Below are positions 25,599-35,000 of a DNA stretch of 64,000 nt, piece by piece; position 1 is the first letter of the stretch; the number at the start of each line of letters is the position of its first letter. The stretch is from Chryseobacterium daecheongense (GTDB lineage: Bacteria; Bacteroidota; Bacteroidia; Flavobacteriales; Weeksellaceae): positions 434,001 through 498,000 of the forward strand of contig NZ_RJTX01000002.1 in the NCBI RefSeq assembly GCF_003729955.1. The letters are read 5' to 3'. The position numbers and the translations under genes are program-made. The notes below the pieces were generated by a model that did not search any database, was not told the origin of the DNA, and saw only the letters and a list, made by a program, of their open reading frames with translations.

Positions 25599-26642
25599 AT
25601 GACTTTTTTGGACAAGAATAATATAGACTCGAATCTTCTGCATATAGGAAATAAACTTCTGAGCTGGTATAAGAAAAATGCCAGAGACCTGCCTTTCAGG
25701 CAAACAAAAGATCCGTATAAGATATGGATCTGTGAAATCGTTTTTCAACAGACCAGGATCAATCAGGGACTGAATCATTATAATAATTTTATCCGAAGAT
25801 TTCCTGATGTTCAAACTTTGGCCGAAGCCGAAGAGAATGAGGTATTATTATACTGGAAAGGTCTGGGATATTATTCAAGAGCAATCAATGTACATAAAGC
25901 TGCTCAACAGGTAATGAACGATTATGATGGTGTTTTTCCTTCCGAATATGAAGAAATCCTGAAATTAAAAGGAGTAGGAAAGTATACAGCCGCCGCCATT
26001 ACAAGTATTTGTTTCGATGGCAAAATTCCGGCGGTAGACGGAAACTTTTATAGAGTATTGAGCCGCATTTTTGCAGATGATTTTGATATTTCCAATTCCA
26101 GAGCATTTGCTTATTTCTCAGAACTGGCTACACTCATTCTCCCTGAAAACGTAGGTGATTTCAATCAGGCCATGATGGATCTCGGCTCAGAAATCTGTAA
26201 ACCGAAAAATCCATTATGCGGGGAATGCCCTTTACGTGAAAACTGTTTGGCCTATTCACTTAATAAGATTTCAGAATTCCCGGTAAAAACCAAAAAAGTA
26301 AAAAGTGAAGACCTTCATCTGAAATACTATTTTGTTCATAGAAACGGACAGTTTCTCGTGCGGCAAAGAAAAGATGACTTTATCTGGAAAAAATTATTTG
26401 AATTTCCTGTTGTTATTCCTGAGGAACTGGAGGCCTTCAGTAAAGAAGTAAAAACCATCAATCATAAACTGACACACAAAAACCTGACAATTGAAATTTC
26501 TAATGTGGAAGTAGCTTCAGAACCTGCCTGGAATAACTTTATAGCCCAAAATCAATATCTCATTACTGATTTTGAAGCTTCCCATGAAAAATCCTTTCCT
26601 AAGCCTCTGGAAAATTATATCCAAAACAAAAATCAGAAATAA
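25599..26642 (+). CDS. mutY: A/G-specific adenine DNA glycosylase
   Basis: 347 residues. MutY removes adenine mispaired with 8-oxoguanine. Visible: RDLPFRQTKDPYKIWICEIV with the catalytic Glu followed by QQTR; helix-hairpin-helix LKGVGKYTAAAI; catalytic Asp in PAVDGNFYRVLSRIF; and the 4Fe-4S loop C-X6-C-X2-C-X5-C (CKPKNPLCGECPLRENC). The C-terminal NUDIX-like domain that reads 8-oxoG starts at about residue 235. A TATCTTTG element at 25577-25584 could give it its own promoter inside the end of the upstream lipoprotein gene. The next gene, gldD, is separated by a repeat element. Confidence 0.95.
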   Translation: MTFLDKNNIDSNLLHIGNKLLSWYKKNARDLPFRQTKDPYKIWICEIVFQQTRINQGLNHYNNFIRRFPDVQTLAEAEENEVLLYWKGLGYYSRAINVHKAAQQVMNDYDGVFPSEYEEILKLKGVGKYTAAAITSICFDGKIPAVDGNFYRVLSRIFADDFDISNSRAFAYFSELATLILPENVGDFNQAMMDLGSEICKPKNPLCGECPLRENCLAYSLNKISEFPVKTKKVKSEDLHLKYYFVHRNGQFLVRQRKDDFIWKKLFEFPVVIPEELEAFSKEVKTINHKLTHKNLTIEISNVEVASEPAWNNFIAQNQYLITDFEASHEKSFPKPLENYIQNKNQK

Positions 26643-26652
26643 AGCATTTCAA

Positions 26653-26816
26653 AACCACAAAAGACACAAAAGTTTTTAAAGTATAATGCTTTGAAAAATA
26701 AGAACGCATAAGGAGAAAATCAAAGATTTTCAAAAAAGGCTTTAGTGAACTTTGTCAACAGCTGTGTTTTAACTTATATAACTAAAGTGTTCAAAACTTT
26801 TGTGCCTTTTGTGGTT
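26653..26816. repeat. Small element with 24-bp terminal inverted repeats
   Basis: AACCACAAAAGACACAAAAG (extended by TTTT) at 26653-26676 matches the reverse complement of 26793-26816 with one mismatch. The 164-bp unit has no coding capacity. This looks like a MITE-like or dispersed palindromic element placed between mutY and gldD. Confidence 0.7.
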
Positions 26817-26898
26817 AAACTTATTTTTTAAATATAAACTCACTGAAAGACTGAAATTTGTCTTCTTAAATCTAAAATCTAATTTGTACTTTTGCAAA

Positions 26899-27456
26899 AT
26901 GATTAAAAAAGTCATTTTTATTTTCGCATCGTTACTGTTATTGTCTTGTGGAAAGGATCCTGTTCCCAAGCCATATGGGGAACTTCGTTTGGAATATCCC
27001 GCACCAAAATATCAGAAACTGGATAAGGATTGTGCTTATAGTTTCGAATATTCTGATTTTGCTACCATTACGGATGCCAAAAGACCTTGCTGGTATTACC
27101 TTAATTACCCGAAAATGAAAGCAAAAGTTTTCATTACTTACTATCCCATCCAAAATGACTTTGCAGAGCATATCAAAGAAGCGGAGAAAATGGTGTATGA
27201 GCATACGATCAAAGCAAGTGCTATTGATACAAAATCTTTCGAATATCCTGAAAGAAAAGTATACGGAAATTTTTATGAGTTAAAAGGGCAGAGTGCCTCT
27301 AACCTTCAGTTTTACGCTACAGACAGCACAAGACACTTTGTGACTGCTTATTTATACTTTAACACAAGACCAAAGCCGGATTCACTGGCACCCGCAGTTA
27401 ATTACATCAAAAAAGACATGATGCACCTGCTGGACACATTTGAATGGAAAAAATAA
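26899..27456 (+). CDS. gldD: Gliding motility lipoprotein GldD
   Basis: 185 residues. Start at 26899 gives signal peptide MIKKVIFIFASLLLLSC with a lipobox. The mature sequence has the GldD pattern: PKPYGELRLEYPAPKYQKL, CAYSFEYSDFATI, RPCWYYLNYPKMKAKVFITY, and SDTRHFVTAYLYF-like STRHFVTAYLYF. GldD is required for gliding and T9SS function in Flavobacterium johnsoniae; in Chryseobacterium-type bacteria it is kept for T9SS. A TACTTTTG element (26887-26894) ends only four bases before the ATG, suggesting a leaderless transcript. An in-frame upstream extension into the repeat element is not plausible. Confidence 0.92.
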   Translation: MIKKVIFIFASLLLLSCGKDPVPKPYGELRLEYPAPKYQKLDKDCAYSFEYSDFATITDAKRPCWYYLNYPKMKAKVFITYYPIQNDFAEHIKEAEKMVYEHTIKASAIDTKSFEYPERKVYGNFYELKGQSASNLQFYATDSTRHFVTAYLYFNTRPKPDSLAPAVNYIKKDMMHLLDTFEWKK

Positions 27457-27484
27457 TTACGTACAAAAATACATTGAAAAATAT

Positions 27485-28408
27485 ATGAAACTTTTAGTTG
27501 TAGGAAGCGTTGCATTCGATGCAATTGAGACCCCTTTTGGTAAAACAGATAAAATTTTAGGAGGTGCAGCCACATATATCGGGCTTACTTCATCCATTTT
27601 AGGAGTGAAATCAGGAATTGTTTCCGTAATAGGAGGTGATTTTCCTCAGGAATATCTGGATCTGCTTACCAACAGAGATGTAAATATTGAAGGGATTGAA
27701 ATTGTGAAGGATGGTAAAACGTTTTTCTGGTCAGGAAAATACCATAATGATCTGAATACAAGAGACACTTTGGTAACCGAAGTGAATGTTCTTGAAAATT
27801 TTGATCCTAAAATTCCTGATTCCATGCAGGATTCTGAAATTTTGCTTTTAGGAAACCTGCATCCGGGTGTTCAGCTATCCGTTCTTGAAAAAATGAACCA
27901 ACGTCCTAAATTGGTTATCCTGGATACTATGAACTTCTGGATGAACACAGCTTGGGATATTTTAATGGATATGATTGCCAAAACAGATGTGATTACCATC
28001 AATGATGAAGAAGCAAGACAGCTTTCAGGAGAATATTCTCTGGTAAAGGCAGCTAAAAAGATTCATACAATGGGGCCTAAGTTCGTAATCATTAAAAAAG
28101 GAGAGCATGGAGCGATTCTTTTCCATGATAACAAAATTTTCGCGATTCCTGCGCTTCCGCTTGAAGAGGTATTTGATCCTACCGGAGCCGGAGATACTTT
28201 TGCAGGAGGTTTTGCAGCTTATTTGGCTAAAAAAGGCAAATTCGATTTCGAAACAATGAAGTCTGCATTAATCGTAGGTTCTGCGATGGCATCATTCACC
28301 GTTGAGAAATTCGGAACCGAAAGACTTCAGGAAGTAACGGAGTCGGATATGTTCAGCAGATTAAGACAATTCAAAGAACTGACTACATTTGATGTTGAAC
28401 TGCAATAA
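27485..28408 (+). CDS. PfkB family carbohydrate/nucleoside kinase
   Basis: 307 residues from MKLLVVGSVAFDAIETPFG. The N-terminal glycine-rich stretch DKILGGAATYIGLTSSILG and the C-terminal PfkB signature FDPTGAGDTFAGGFAAYLA, with catalytic Asp and anion hole, are intact. Such ribokinase-fold enzymes phosphorylate a sugar or nucleoside hydroxyl with ATP. Substrate is not evident. It begins 28 bases after gldD, probably on the same transcript. Confidence 0.9.
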   Translation: MKLLVVGSVAFDAIETPFGKTDKILGGAATYIGLTSSILGVKSGIVSVIGGDFPQEYLDLLTNRDVNIEGIEIVKDGKTFFWSGKYHNDLNTRDTLVTEVNVLENFDPKIPDSMQDSEILLLGNLHPGVQLSVLEKMNQRPKLVILDTMNFWMNTAWDILMDMIAKTDVITINDEEARQLSGEYSLVKAAKKIHTMGPKFVIIKKGEHGAILFHDNKIFAIPALPLEEVFDPTGAGDTFAGGFAAYLAKKGKFDFETMKSALIVGSAMASFTVEKFGTERLQEVTESDMFSRLRQFKELTTFDVELQ

Positions 28409-28442
28409 ATAAGTCTTTTTAAGAAATATTTATAATAAAAAA

Positions 28443-28474
28443 TTGAGTGTAATTCGTTAAGAATTCTAAATTTG
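28443..28474 (+). promoter_or_regulatory. Promoter of PPIase gene
   Basis: TTG (28443-28445), 21 bases, TAAATTTG (28467-28474), with the start codon 21 bases downstream. A full match to the Bacteroidota -33/-7 consensus. Confidence 0.6.
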
Positions 28475-28495
28475 CAACTTGTTTAAAATAGTAAA

Positions 28496-29860
28496 ATGAT
28501 AAATAAACTACAAATCACTTTTCTTTTAGGTGTTTTTATGATGTTGTTTTCCGGGCATGTCAAAGCTCAGTTACAGCAAGGGCAGTTGGTAGATGGGATT
28601 GCGGCTGTAATTGGAGATGAAATTGTTCTGGAATCTGATGTAAGCGAGCAGATGAACTATGCAAAGCAGCAGGGAGCATCCAATACGGATAAGTGTGAGT
28701 TTTTGGAAAATCTGATCAATAATAAGCTTCTTGTTTATGAAGCCAAAAAAGATACTTTGATTGAAAATCAATCGGCGCGTATTAAAGAGCAGGCGAATGC
28801 TAAATACAATCAGTTGCTTTCTCAGTTCCCTGACGAAAAAACAATGCTTGCAGCATATAAGTTCAGAACAGGATATGAAATGAAGAACGCTATCGAAAAA
28901 ATCGATACGGATACTTATTACGGACAGGCTAAATATCAGAGAGTTACTGAAAAAGCAGACGTTACTCCAAATGAGGTTACGGATTTTTACAATATGTACA
29001 AAATGCAGCTTCCGGAAGTAAAAGATGAGATTTCACTGGCTCAGATCATGGTGTATCCTAAACTTACGGAGGCTCATAAAGAAGAATTGATCAATAAGCT
29101 GAAAAAGATCAAGCAGGATATTCAGGCAGGAGAAAGCTTTGAAAGTCAGGCAAGGATTTATTCCGAAGATGAAGGATCAGCTGCCAATGGAGGATTGTAT
29201 AAGAACATCAATAAAGGACAGATGGTGAAACCGTTTGAAGCCGCAGCTTTAAATCTTCAGGAAGGAGAGATCTCAGATCCTGTTGAATCTGAATTCGGAT
29301 ACCATATTATCCAGCTGGTAAGAAAGTCTGGTAAAGTTTATGATGCGAGACATATCCTTTTAAAAGCTACTCCTACGGATGATGAGATAAAAACGGCTAA
29401 AAAGAAACTGGATAGTTTGAGAACTTTGATCATTGATGGTAAAATGACCTTTAAAGATGCAGCTTTCAGGTATTCTGATGATAAAAGAACGAAGTTCAAT
29501 GCCGGATTGATTCCCGGTGCAGACGGTTCAAGCAAAATTGAAAGAGAATCCGTTCCCGGTACGATTAGCTATGAATTGGCAGGATTAAATAAAGGAGATA
29601 TCACTACAGCTTTCGAAGATGAGGATAACAGAAGAAAAGCTGTGAAAATTGTGAAAATTGAAGAAGTGATTCCTGCTCACCAGATTACATTGGAGACAGA
29701 TTATGACAGAATCAAGCAAATGGCGCTCAATAAAAAACGAAATGAAATGGTTGAAAAGTTTGTCAACTCCAAGCTTCCGACAACCTTCATATCCATAGAT
29801 GGCCGTTATGATTCCTGTAGTTTCAAAGCCAATTGGAAAAAAGAATCGATTAAAAAATAA
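28496..29860 (+). CDS. SurA-like periplasmic peptidylprolyl isomerase
   Basis: 454 residues with a signal peptide (up to VKAQ). An N-terminal SurA-like chaperone domain begins GIAAVIGDEIVLESDV. Two parvulin domains follow, at about residues 180-275 (EISLAQIMVYPKL; GGLYKNINKGQMVKPFE; SEFGYHIIQLV) and about 280-390 (VYDARHILLKATPTDDEI; FNAGLIPGADGS). It probably assists folding of outer-membrane and T9SS proteins in the periplasm. It has its own promoter and terminator. Confidence 0.93.
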   Translation: MINKLQITFLLGVFMMLFSGHVKAQLQQGQLVDGIAAVIGDEIVLESDVSEQMNYAKQQGASNTDKCEFLENLINNKLLVYEAKKDTLIENQSARIKEQANAKYNQLLSQFPDEKTMLAAYKFRTGYEMKNAIEKIDTDTYYGQAKYQRVTEKADVTPNEVTDFYNMYKMQLPEVKDEISLAQIMVYPKLTEAHKEELINKLKKIKQDIQAGESFESQARIYSEDEGSAANGGLYKNINKGQMVKPFEAAALNLQEGEISDPVESEFGYHIIQLVRKSGKVYDARHILLKATPTDDEIKTAKKKLDSLRTLIIDGKMTFKDAAFRYSDDKRTKFNAGLIPGADGSSKIERESVPGTISYELAGLNKGDITTAFEDEDNRRKAVKIVKIEEVIPAHQITLETDYDRIKQMALNKKRNEMVEKFVNSKLPTTFISIDGRYDSCSFKANWKKESIKK

Positions 29861-29865
29861 ATCAA

Positions 29866-29896
29866 AAGCCTTCAGAGAAATCTGGAGGTTTTTTTA
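29866..29896 (+). terminator. Rho-independent terminator
   Basis: Stem AAGCCTTCAGA / TCTGGAGGTT (two wobble pairs), loop GAAA, T-run, directly after the PPIase gene. Confidence 0.8.
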
Positions 29897-29951
29897 TGGC
29901 TGCTCCCAGATAAAATTTTTCAAAAACCTTTGTTTTTAGTATTTTTACAAC

Positions 29952-30941
29952 ATGAGCAATTTTATAGATTTCAATTCAGCTAAAAAGCTTCACGAAATGC
30001 AAAGCAGTCAAAATAGAATTACACAACTTTTCAATATACAATATCCGATCATTCAGGCAGGAATGATCTGGCATTCTGGATGGAGACTGGCTTCAGCGGT
30101 TTCCAACTGCGGAGGATTAGGTTTAATAGGAGCGGGAAGCATGTATCCTGACATCTTAAGAGAAAACATTCAAAAATGTAAGCAGGCTACAGACAAACCT
30201 TTCGGGGTGAATGTTCCGATGCTATATCCCAATCTTGATGAGGTGATCCAGATCATTCTCGAAGAGGGCGTGAAAATTGTCTTTACATCCGCCGGAAACC
30301 CTAAGACCTATACGGAAACTTTGCAGAAAGAAGGTTTAAAAGTGGCTCACGTAGTATCATCTACAAAATTTGCCATGAAATGCGAAGATGCAGGAGTAGA
30401 TGCAGTAGTAGCCGAAGGTTTTGAAGCAGGAGGTCATAACGGAAGAGATGAAACAACCACTTTCTGTCTGATCCCGAATGTCAGAAAACATATTTCCAGA
30501 CCTTTGATCGCGGCAGGTGGAATTGCTTTAGGCTCCCAAATGAAGGCAGCGATGATCTTAGGGGCAGACGGAGTTCAGATTGGTTCGCGTTTTGCCGCAA
30601 CGGTTGAAGCAAGTGCCCATGAGAACTGGAAAAAGAAAATCACGGAACTTCAGGAAGGAGATACCCATCTTACGTTAAAGGAATTAGCTCCTGTAAGAAT
30701 GGTGAAAAATAAATTTTTCAATGAGCTGGAAGGTATTTACCAGACCGGAAGAAATACAGAAGCTTTGGTAACCGCTTTAGGAAGGGCCAGAGCAAAAAAA
30801 GGAATGTTTGAAGGTGATATGGAAGAAGGTGAGTTGGAAATAGGGCAGGTTTCAGCATTGATTGATGAGATTCTTCCGGTAGAAACCGTTTTCAATAATT
30901 TATTGAGAGAATTTGAGGAAACAAAGATGCCTGTATTGTAA
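29952..30941 (+). CDS. Nitronate monooxygenase / FabK-like FMN enzyme
   Basis: 329 residues; homologous sequence could also begin at the ATG 45 bases downstream (MQSSQNRITQLFNIQYP). TIM-barrel FMN protein: PIIQAGMIWHSGWRLASAVS, GGLGLIGAGSMYP, FGVNVPMLYPN, AVVAEGFEAGGHNGRD, LIAAGGIALGSQMKAAMILG, and GADGVQIGSRFAATVE. This is the 2-nitropropane dioxygenase/enoyl-ACP reductase II superfamily. The GHNG region is more like nitronate monooxygenase than FabK, but the exact substrate is uncertain. The alpha/beta hydrolase gene follows 14 bases after the stop. Confidence 0.88.
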   Translation: MSNFIDFNSAKKLHEMQSSQNRITQLFNIQYPIIQAGMIWHSGWRLASAVSNCGGLGLIGAGSMYPDILRENIQKCKQATDKPFGVNVPMLYPNLDEVIQIILEEGVKIVFTSAGNPKTYTETLQKEGLKVAHVVSSTKFAMKCEDAGVDAVVAEGFEAGGHNGRDETTTFCLIPNVRKHISRPLIAAGGIALGSQMKAAMILGADGVQIGSRFAATVEASAHENWKKKITELQEGDTHLTLKELAPVRMVKNKFFNELEGIYQTGRNTEALVTALGRARAKKGMFEGDMEEGELEIGQVSALIDEILPVETVFNNLLREFEETKMPVL

Positions 30942-30955
30942 TGACGTTTTGAGTT

Positions 30956-31738
30956 TTGACAGAAAATAAATTCATTGAAATCAAAGGGAAAACCCTTTAT
31001 ATAGAATACAACAATTCGTTTGAAAATAAGCCCACCATTGTTTTCCTCCATGATTCTTTAGGCTGCGCACAGCTTTGGCGGGATTTTCCGGCTAAACTTG
31101 CAGAAGCAACCCAATGTAATATTTTAATATATGACAGGTTAGGGTATGGAAAATCTTATCCGATGCCTACTCATGAAAGACAAAACAATTACATGGAGCA
31201 GGAAGCTGATGTACTGAATGATATGCTGGATGAATTGAATATTAGTAACGTTATTTTATTTGGGCATAGTGACGGCGGAACCATAGCATTGATTGCTGCT
31301 GGTAAATATCCTGAAAAGATCAATGCTGTCATCTGTGAAGCCGGACATATTTTCGTAGAAGATGTTACGGTAAAAGGAGTTCAGGATGCTCTTGAAGCTT
31401 ACAAGACAACCAACCTGGGAGAACGCTTGCAAAAATATCATGGAGATAAAGTAGATATACTATTTAAAGCATGGACGGAAATCTGGCTAAGCGATCGATT
31501 CAGAAGCTGGAATATCGAATATCTTTTACCCAATATAAATTGTCCGTTATTATTTATCCAGGGAGAAAGGGACGAATATGGAACACTGGATCAGATACAA
31601 AAAACGATCAGCCAGATAAGTGGGCCTGCAGAAAAATATATAATTCCCAATACGGGACATACTCCACATAAGGAGGTTTCTCATTTGATTTTAAACCGAT
31701 CAGTGGAATTCATTAATAAAATCATTATCAAGAAATAA
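30956..31738 (+). CDS. Alpha/beta hydrolase
   Basis: 260 residues. No in-frame ATG precedes the conserved fold and a stop codon lies just upstream (30950-30952), so a TTG at 30956 (MTENKFIEIKGKTLYIEYN) is the probable start. Fold landmarks: oxyanion motif FLHDSLGCAQLWRDFP, nucleophile elbow LFGHSDGGTIAL (Ser), acid region FIQGERDEYG, and His in IPNTGHTPHKEV. Cytoplasmic esterase or hydrolase of unknown substrate. It is probably co-transcribed with the preceding flavoenzyme. Confidence 0.88.
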   Translation: MTENKFIEIKGKTLYIEYNNSFENKPTIVFLHDSLGCAQLWRDFPAKLAEATQCNILIYDRLGYGKSYPMPTHERQNNYMEQEADVLNDMLDELNISNVILFGHSDGGTIALIAAGKYPEKINAVICEAGHIFVEDVTVKGVQDALEAYKTTNLGERLQKYHGDKVDILFKAWTEIWLSDRFRSWNIEYLLPNINCPLLFIQGERDEYGTLDQIQKTISQISGPAEKYIIPNTGHTPHKEVSHLILNRSVEFINKIIIKK

Positions 31739-31740
31739 TA

Positions 31741-31772
31741 GTAGAAGCGGGCTTTAGCCCGCTTCTACTTTA
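31741..31772. terminator. Strong hairpin terminator
   Basis: Perfect 12-bp stem GTAGAAGCGGGC / GCCCGCTTCTAC, loop TTTA, then TTTAT. It begins three bases after the hydrolase stop codon. Confidence 0.85.
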
Positions 31773-32094
31773 TAATGCCAATACAAAAACCTTTCATTAT
31801 AGATTACTTTCTGACTTCTCTTTCTCTAATGAATTATGAAAATCACATTTTTAATGGTGAAAGGAATCATGTCTTAAGGGTGAATTATATTTAGTTTTTG
31901 ATCATCTAATCTCCTGTTAATCAATATTTGCTATTGGTGATTTGTTTTGTGTTATAATTTGAATTATTTATTAAATTGCTACAAATATTTCTTTATTGTA
32001 ACTTTTTTTATAATTCTATCCGAATTAATTTGTAACTTGCTTTTACGTGTATTTCACCGAAAATGGAACTCACTCAACATTATTTAAAGTATAT
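31773..32094. other. AT-rich leader of the hybrid kinase operon
   Basis: About 320 bases without a gene, strongly AT-rich. It should contain the promoter of the signalling/glycan operon, but I could not identify a convincing -33/-7 pair. An in-frame GTG at 32047 could extend the kinase by 16 residues. No riboswitch-like or repeat structure was recognised. Confidence 0.4.
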
Positions 32095-35000
32095 ATGAAT
32101 AAATATTCTGTTCCTGGGAATGAAGATGAACGCCTAAAAAAAATGGCTTTCTTTGAGCTTTTGAATTTAGGGAAAGAACCGCAATTGGATGTATTTGCAG
32201 AAGTTGCAAGTATGATTACCGATTGCCCAGCATCTCTTATCGCGATGATGGAGAGTGATACACAAACAATTCAGAGTTGTGTGGGGCTTCCATTAGATTT
32301 CGTCAACCGTGAAGATACAATATGCCAGTACTCCATTGCCAGTGGAGAAGTGCTGGTTATTAATGATACTCTGTTAGATAGTAGATCTTGTAATAATCAG
32401 ATCATGATAGACGGTGGAATTCGTTTTTATGCAGGAGTTCCGCTGTTAGATGATGAAGGTTTTGTAATGGGTACTCTTTGTGTGATTGATTATAAGCCAA
32501 GAACAATTTCGGATGACCAGATCAGATTGCTTAAAAGAATAGGTGATGCTATTATGAAATTACTAATGGGGAAGAGAAAAAATATTCAGGCTGAATATTT
32601 TGAACAAACCTTCAGTATTTCCAATAACCTGATAGGCGTTCTGGATAAACATTTAATGATAAAGGACGTTAATCCCTCTTTTGAAAAAACGTTCGGCATA
32701 AAAAAGATTCAGGCTCAGAATCAGAACTTTTTAACTTTTTTAGGAGAGCATTGTCCGGTACTAAGATCACAGGTAGAAGATTTTTCTGAAAAAGAAGAAG
32801 AGTATAAATTCACTACTTCCACAAGGATCGATCAATCAACTGTCATTATTGAATGGACATTGAAAAAGAACCAGGATGGCTCTGAAATTTTATGTTTTGG
32901 GATCAATATTACCCATCTTATAGAAGAAAAGATGAAACTGGAGAGTTCCGAGCGAAGATTCAGAAGTTTCTTTGAAAATGCAATAGGTCTTATGAGTATG
33001 CATGATATGGAGGGATATATCCTGGCCGTGAATGAAAAAGGAAGAGAAACTTTACATTATGGAGCTGATGAAATCAATGGGCTGAATCTTAAAGACCTTG
33101 TTCCTGAAAAAAACTGGCCTTTGCTTGAACAATACATGCAGCGTATCAATGAGAACAAGGAAGATTTCGGAACCATGATCCTTAAGACAAAAGAAGGAGA
33201 GGAAATGATCTGGATGTACCATAATCTGGTTGAAATTAATGAAGAAGGTAATCCCTATGTCATCAGTACCGCTTTGAATGTAACGGAAAGAATGAGCCTG
33301 GAAAGGGATCTTGTATATGCAAAGAAAATGCTTGAACAAACCAGTGCTGTCGCCCAGGTAGGAGGATGGGAGGTTAACCTTAAAAACAATTCCGTATTCT
33401 GGTCGCAGTCCACAAGAGATATTCATCGAGTAGATAAAACGTTTCAACCTACTTTTGAAAATGCTTTGAACTTTTATGAAGAAGAAAGCAGAAAAAAGAT
33501 GGATTTTATATTTAACAGGGCGGTTAAAGAAGGGATTCCTTATGATGAAGAGCTCCAGCTTATACGCAATGACGGGGAAATTATCTGGGTAAGGGTAAAA
33601 GGATTACCGGAATTTGAAGACGGAGAATGCAGTAAAGTATTCGGAATTATTCAGGATATTGATGCTTTCAAGAAAGTTTACCTTGAATTGGCTCAAAAAG
33701 AAGCCATGCTGCAGTCATTCATCAATTATGTTCCCGCGCCTGTGGCCATGCTTGATAAAGATCTTAATTATCTTTCCGTGAGCAGCCGTTGGAAAGATGA
33801 ATTCCGGATGAACGATGTAGAGCTTGCAGGAAAAAGTCTGTTTGCGGTTTCAGATGTACCTGAAAATAGAAGAAAGATTTATGAAGAAGCTTTAAAAGGC
33901 AGGGCTTATAAAAATGAAAATATGCCTATAGATGGCCTTCATAAAGAAGGCCGGCAACATTATAACCTGGAAGTAAGGCCATGGTATCTTTCAGATGATA
34001 TCGGCGGTATTATTATTTCTGCTCAGAATATCACCAATGTTGTTAAAACAAACGAAGAGCTTAAGAAAGCTAAAAATATGGCAGATATTGCCAGTAAGGC
34101 TAAATCTGAATTTCTAGCTAATATGAGCCATGAAATCCGTACTCCACTCAACGGAGTGATAGGATTCTCAGACCTTTTATTAAAAACACCTCTCAATGAA
34201 ATACAGACACAGTACCTGAACTATATCAATGAATCGGGTGAAAATCTGCTCAATATTATCAATGATATTCTTGATTTTTCTAAAATAGAATCAGGAAAGA
34301 TGGATCTTTTGGTTGAACGATCCAGTATGTACGATTTGGTCAGCCAGGTAGTTAATGTAATCCTTTACCAGTCTCAGAAAAAAAATATCGAGCTGCTTTT
34401 GAATATCGAGCAGGGTCTGCCCAAAACAATATGGGTGGATGAATCACGTCTTAAACAGGTATTGATCAACCTCCTTGGAAATGCCGTTAAATTTACAGAC
34501 AAGGGTGAAATTGAGCTGAAAGTTGAAAAACTGGCTTTAGACGATAAGAATATTACATTGAGATTTGCGGTAAGAGATACCGGAATTGGAATCCCTTTAG
34601 AAAAGCAGCAGCACATTTTTGATGCTTTCACCCAGGAAAACAGTTCGGTGAGCAAACGCTATGGAGGAACCGGATTGGGACTTACCATTTCAAACAATAT
34701 TCTGAAATATATGGGAAGCAAGCTTTCGCTCGCTAGTGAACTACAAAAAGGATCCGTATTTTATTTCGATATCCAGGTTCCGTATGAAATGTCTTGTCCT
34801 GAAGAAGATGAAGATCTGAAGCTTAACAAAGTTCTTGTGGTAGATGATAATGAAAGTAACAGGATCATTCTGCAGCATATGCTGGCGTATAAGAATATTG
34901 AATCCAGATTGGCCGCCAATGGAATGGAGGCTCTTCAGATATTAATGCAGGGAGAACGTTTTGATGTGATTTTAATGGATTATCATATGCCGGTGATTTC

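Noticed and set aside
32047..32094. GTG 32047 as start of the hybrid kinase
   Set aside because: ATG at 32095 has the typical AT-rich upstream context and begins just before the GAF domain; the 16 extra residues add nothing recognisable. Not fully excluded.
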